Assembly: GCF_002902945.1 (NCBI RefSeq)
Contig: NZ_CP026103.1
Span: 1,364,001 to 1,428,000, forward strand
From: Paraburkholderia caribensis
GTDB taxonomy: Bacteria; Pseudomonadota; Gammaproteobacteria; Burkholderiales; Burkholderiaceae
DNA: 64,000 nucleotides
Reading direction: 5' to 3'
The notes below the pieces were generated by a model. It saw nothing but the letters and a program-made list of their open reading frames with translations, searched no databases and was not told the DNA's origin. The position numbers were made by a program, and so were the translations under genes. Shown here one piece after another: positions 61,987 through 64,000 of this stretch. Numbering within the stretch: position 1 is the stretch's first letter; the number at the start of each line of letters is the position of its first letter.

Positions 61987-63069
61987 ATGAACACCTATCG
62001 CATTGCGACGATCCCCGGCGACGGCATCGGCAAAGAAGTCGTGCCAGCGGGCAAGGAAGTGCTGGAAGCGCTGGCGCGCACCAGCACCAGCTTCCGGTTC
62101 GAATTCGAAAACTTCGACTGGGGCGCCGACTACTACCGCAAGCACGGCGTGATGATGCCCGCCGACGGCCTCGACGCGATCCGCAACAAGGACGCCATCC
62201 TGTTCGGCTCGGCGGGCGACCCCGACGTGCCCGATCACGTGACGCTGTGGGGCCTGCGCCTGAAGATCTGTCAGGGTTTCGATCAATACGCGAACGTGCG
62301 GCCGACGCGCATTCTCCCCGGCATCGACGCGCCGCTGAAGCGCTGCACGCCCGAAGACCTGAACTGGGTGATCGTCCGCGAAAACTCCGAGGGTGAATAT
62401 TCGGGCGTCGGCGGCCGCGTGCATCAAGGGCATCCGATCGAAGCCGCTACCGACGTCTCCATCCTCACGCGCGCCGGCGTCGAGCGCATCATGCGCTTCG
62501 CGTTCCGTCTGGCGCAGTCGCGCCCCCGCAAGCTGCTCACCGTCATCACGAAGAGCAACGCGCAGCGCCACGCCATGGTGATGTGGGACGAAGTCGCGCT
62601 GCAGATTTCGAAGGAATTCCCGGACGTCAAATGGGACAAGGAACTCGTCGATGCTTCGACGGCCCGCATGATCAACCGCCCCGCATCGCTCGACACCATC
62701 GTCGCCACCAACCTGCACGCCGACATCCTGAGCGACCTCGCCGCCGCGCTGGCGGGCAGCCTCGGCATCGCGCCGACGGGCAACATCGACCCGGAGCGCC
62801 GCTATCCGTCGATGTTCGAACCGATCCACGGTTCGGCATTCGACATCATGGGCAAGGGCCTCGCGAATCCGATCGGCACGTTCTGGTCGGTCGTGATGCT
62901 GCTCGAGCATCTCGGCGAATTCGAAGCGGCGCAGCGCGTGATGCGCGCAGTCGAGACCGTCACCGCGGACCCGTCGCTGCATACGGGCGATCTCGGCGGC
63001 AAGGCGACGACGGCGCAGGTGACGGCAGCCGTGTGCGCGCTCGTCGAGAAGGTCGCCGTCGCCGCATAA
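61987..63069 (+). CDS. Tartrate dehydrogenase/decarboxylase or D-malate dehydrogenase
   Basis: About 360 residues, start at MNTYRIATIPGDGIGKEVVP with GGAG seven bases upstream. Beta-decarboxylating dehydrogenase family: metal-binding VDASTARMI and NLHADILSDLAAALAGSLG, substrate Arg positions in RPTRILPGI and RENSEGEYSGVGGRVH, and FEPIHGSAFDIMGKG. The form is TtuC/DmlA, which oxidises L-tartrate, meso-tartrate or D-malate with NAD+ and Mn2+. LeuB and Icd are less likely. An MFS carrier follows, with a LysR divergent. Confidence 0.9.
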   Translation: MNTYRIATIPGDGIGKEVVPAGKEVLEALARTSTSFRFEFENFDWGADYYRKHGVMMPADGLDAIRNKDAILFGSAGDPDVPDHVTLWGLRLKICQGFDQYANVRPTRILPGIDAPLKRCTPEDLNWVIVRENSEGEYSGVGGRVHQGHPIEAATDVSILTRAGVERIMRFAFRLAQSRPRKLLTVITKSNAQRHAMVMWDEVALQISKEFPDVKWDKELVDASTARMINRPASLDTIVATNLHADILSDLAAALAGSLGIAPTGNIDPERRYPSMFEPIHGSAFDIMGKGLANPIGTFWSVVMLLEHLGEFEAAQRVMRAVETVTADPSLHTGDLGGKATTAQVTAAVCALVEKVAVAA

Positions 63070-63240
63070 CGCGCATGCAAATCCGTGGTCGCGCGGCGCT
63101 CGCCGCCGCGACGACGGGCGTGGCGAAAAGCGCGCTCGAAGGTTTCACGCACACAACAACAACTGACCCGCAAACGGCAGACAACGCGTGAAGCCTGAAT
63201 TGTCCGGCACAGTCCGGCTCAACCTCCAAGGAGGAGACAG

Positions 63241-64000
63241 ATGCAACCCGAACTCGAATCGCGGGTATCGCGCAAGCTTATGCTACGGATCATTCCGTTC
63301 GTGATGCTGCTGTACTTCGTCAGCTTTCTCGATCGCGTCAACGTCGGCTTCGCCGCCCTCACGATGAACAAGGCAATCGGTCTTTCGCCGACGGCCTTCG
63401 GTCTCGGCGGCGGGCTGTTCTTCATCGGCTATTTTCTGTTCGAAGTGCCGTCGAATCTCATCCTGCATCGCGTGGGCGCAAGGCTCTGGATCGCCCGCGT
63501 GATGGTGACCTGGGGCATCGTGTCGGCGGCTTCGGCGTTCGTCACGGGACCGACCAGCTTCTATGTGTTGCGCTTCGTGCTGGGCGTCGCGGAAGCGGGC
63601 TTCTTTCCTGGCATCATCCTGTATCTGAGCCTGTGGTTTCCGGGCAAGCAGCGCGCGGCGGCCGCCGCATGGTTCATGGCGGCCGCGCCGATCTCCACGG
63701 CCATCGGCTCGCCGATCTCCGGCGCGATCATGCAGTTGCCGCCGATGTTCGGCCTCGCCGACTGGCAATTGCTCTACATCATCGAGGCCGTGCCCGCCGT
63801 CGTGCTCGGCTTCGTCGTGTTGAAGTTCCTCACCGATACGCCGTCGAAAGCGCACTGGCTGAAGGACGACGAGCGCGAATGGCTGATCGCGAAGCTCAAG
63901 GCCGAGGCCGACGAGCGCAGGGGTCACTCGGGACATACGGCGGGCGCGCTGAGTGCGTTGCGTGATCCGCGGGTGCTGGCGCTCGCGCTGATCTACTTCG
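63241..64000 (+). CDS. MFS transporter, ACS family (3' end cut by window)
   Basis: The first 253 codons from ATG 63241, with GGAGG upstream. MQPELESRVSRKLMLRIIPF then YFVSFLDRVNVGFAALTMN is the ACS-family N-terminus of tartrate (TtuB) and phthalate/glucarate carriers. EVPSNLILHRVGARLWIARV and GVAEAGFFPGIILYLSLWFP are also typical. Downstream of the tartrate/D-malate dehydrogenase by about 170 bp in the same direction, so it likely imports that substrate. Confidence 0.88.
   Translation, partial: MQPELESRVSRKLMLRIIPFVMLLYFVSFLDRVNVGFAALTMNKAIGLSPTAFGLGGGLFFIGYFLFEVPSNLILHRVGARLWIARVMVTWGIVSAASAFVTGPTSFYVLRFVLGVAEAGFFPGIILYLSLWFPGKQRAAAAAWFMAAAPISTAIGSPISGAIMQLPPMFGLADWQLLYIIEAVPAVVLGFVVLKFLTDTPSKAHWLKDDEREWLIAKLKAEADERRGHSGHTAGALSALRDPRVLALALIYF

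Overview
The window is high-GC betaproteobacterial DNA, most like Burkholderia/Paraburkholderia/Caballeronia. The reasons are the gene content (many LysR regulators in divergent pairs with metabolic genes, an assimilatory nitrate reductase fused to a CysJ-like flavoprotein, DctBD, ohr/ohrR, a TtuC/DmlA-type dehydrogenase) and the codon use. No rRNA, tRNA or CRISPR array was seen. Identifications rest on motif recognition by eye, not on database searches.

Layout. 1-11.6 kb is accessory catabolism and redox: a truncated MFS anion transporter, an iron-dependent alcohol dehydrogenase with a divergent LysR, an aldo/keto reductase with an SRPBCC protein and a divergent LysR, an Old Yellow Enzyme with a divergent LysR, and a CMD/AhpD-like protein plus a MerA/Lpd-like flavoprotein with a divergent AraC regulator. 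11.8-14.7 kb is decayed and mobile DNA: an intact IS256-family element with 8-bp target duplications splits a small gene whose two halves rejoin in frame.

14.6-35.5 kb is a stress island: a host-attachment-like protein, a stand-alone ClpG/ClpK-type disaggregase, a YdeP-type molybdoenzyme, a cyanide-insensitive bd oxidase (two subunits), a bestrophin, a MoaD fragment, a MocR regulator, Hsp20 plus a Lon protease, a DyP peroxidase with an encapsulin-cargo-like C-terminal tail, two paralogous LysR regulators bracketing the hsp20-lon-dyp block (the second runs without a stop into a DUF1269 protein), a SnoaL-like protein, and a DksA-like protein without its zinc cysteines. 35.5-43.4 kb is a patchy region with gene remnants (an amber-interrupted monooxygenase, a 35-codon aldo/keto reductase stub), a DJ-1/PfpI protein, glutathione-independent formaldehyde dehydrogenase, an acyltransferase and two GNATs.

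43.4-64 kb looks like better-kept chromosome: dctD-dctB, a 2-hydroxycarboxylate symporter with a sigma-54 promoter and twin palindromes upstream, ohr/ohrR with three matching operator-like sites, and the nitrate assimilation operon narK-nirB-nirD-nasA with a sigma-54 promoter and two tandem NtrC-type boxes. Next come a candidate toxin with an Imm50-like immunity gene, a LysR, and a tartrate/D-malate dehydrogenase followed by a truncated MFS transporter.

How the genes work together. The island combines protein rescue (ClpG, Hsp20, Lon), peroxide defence (DyP) and respiration under inhibition (bd oxidase). The right end combines nitrogen scavenging under sigma-54/NtrC control with organic-acid uptake and oxidation.
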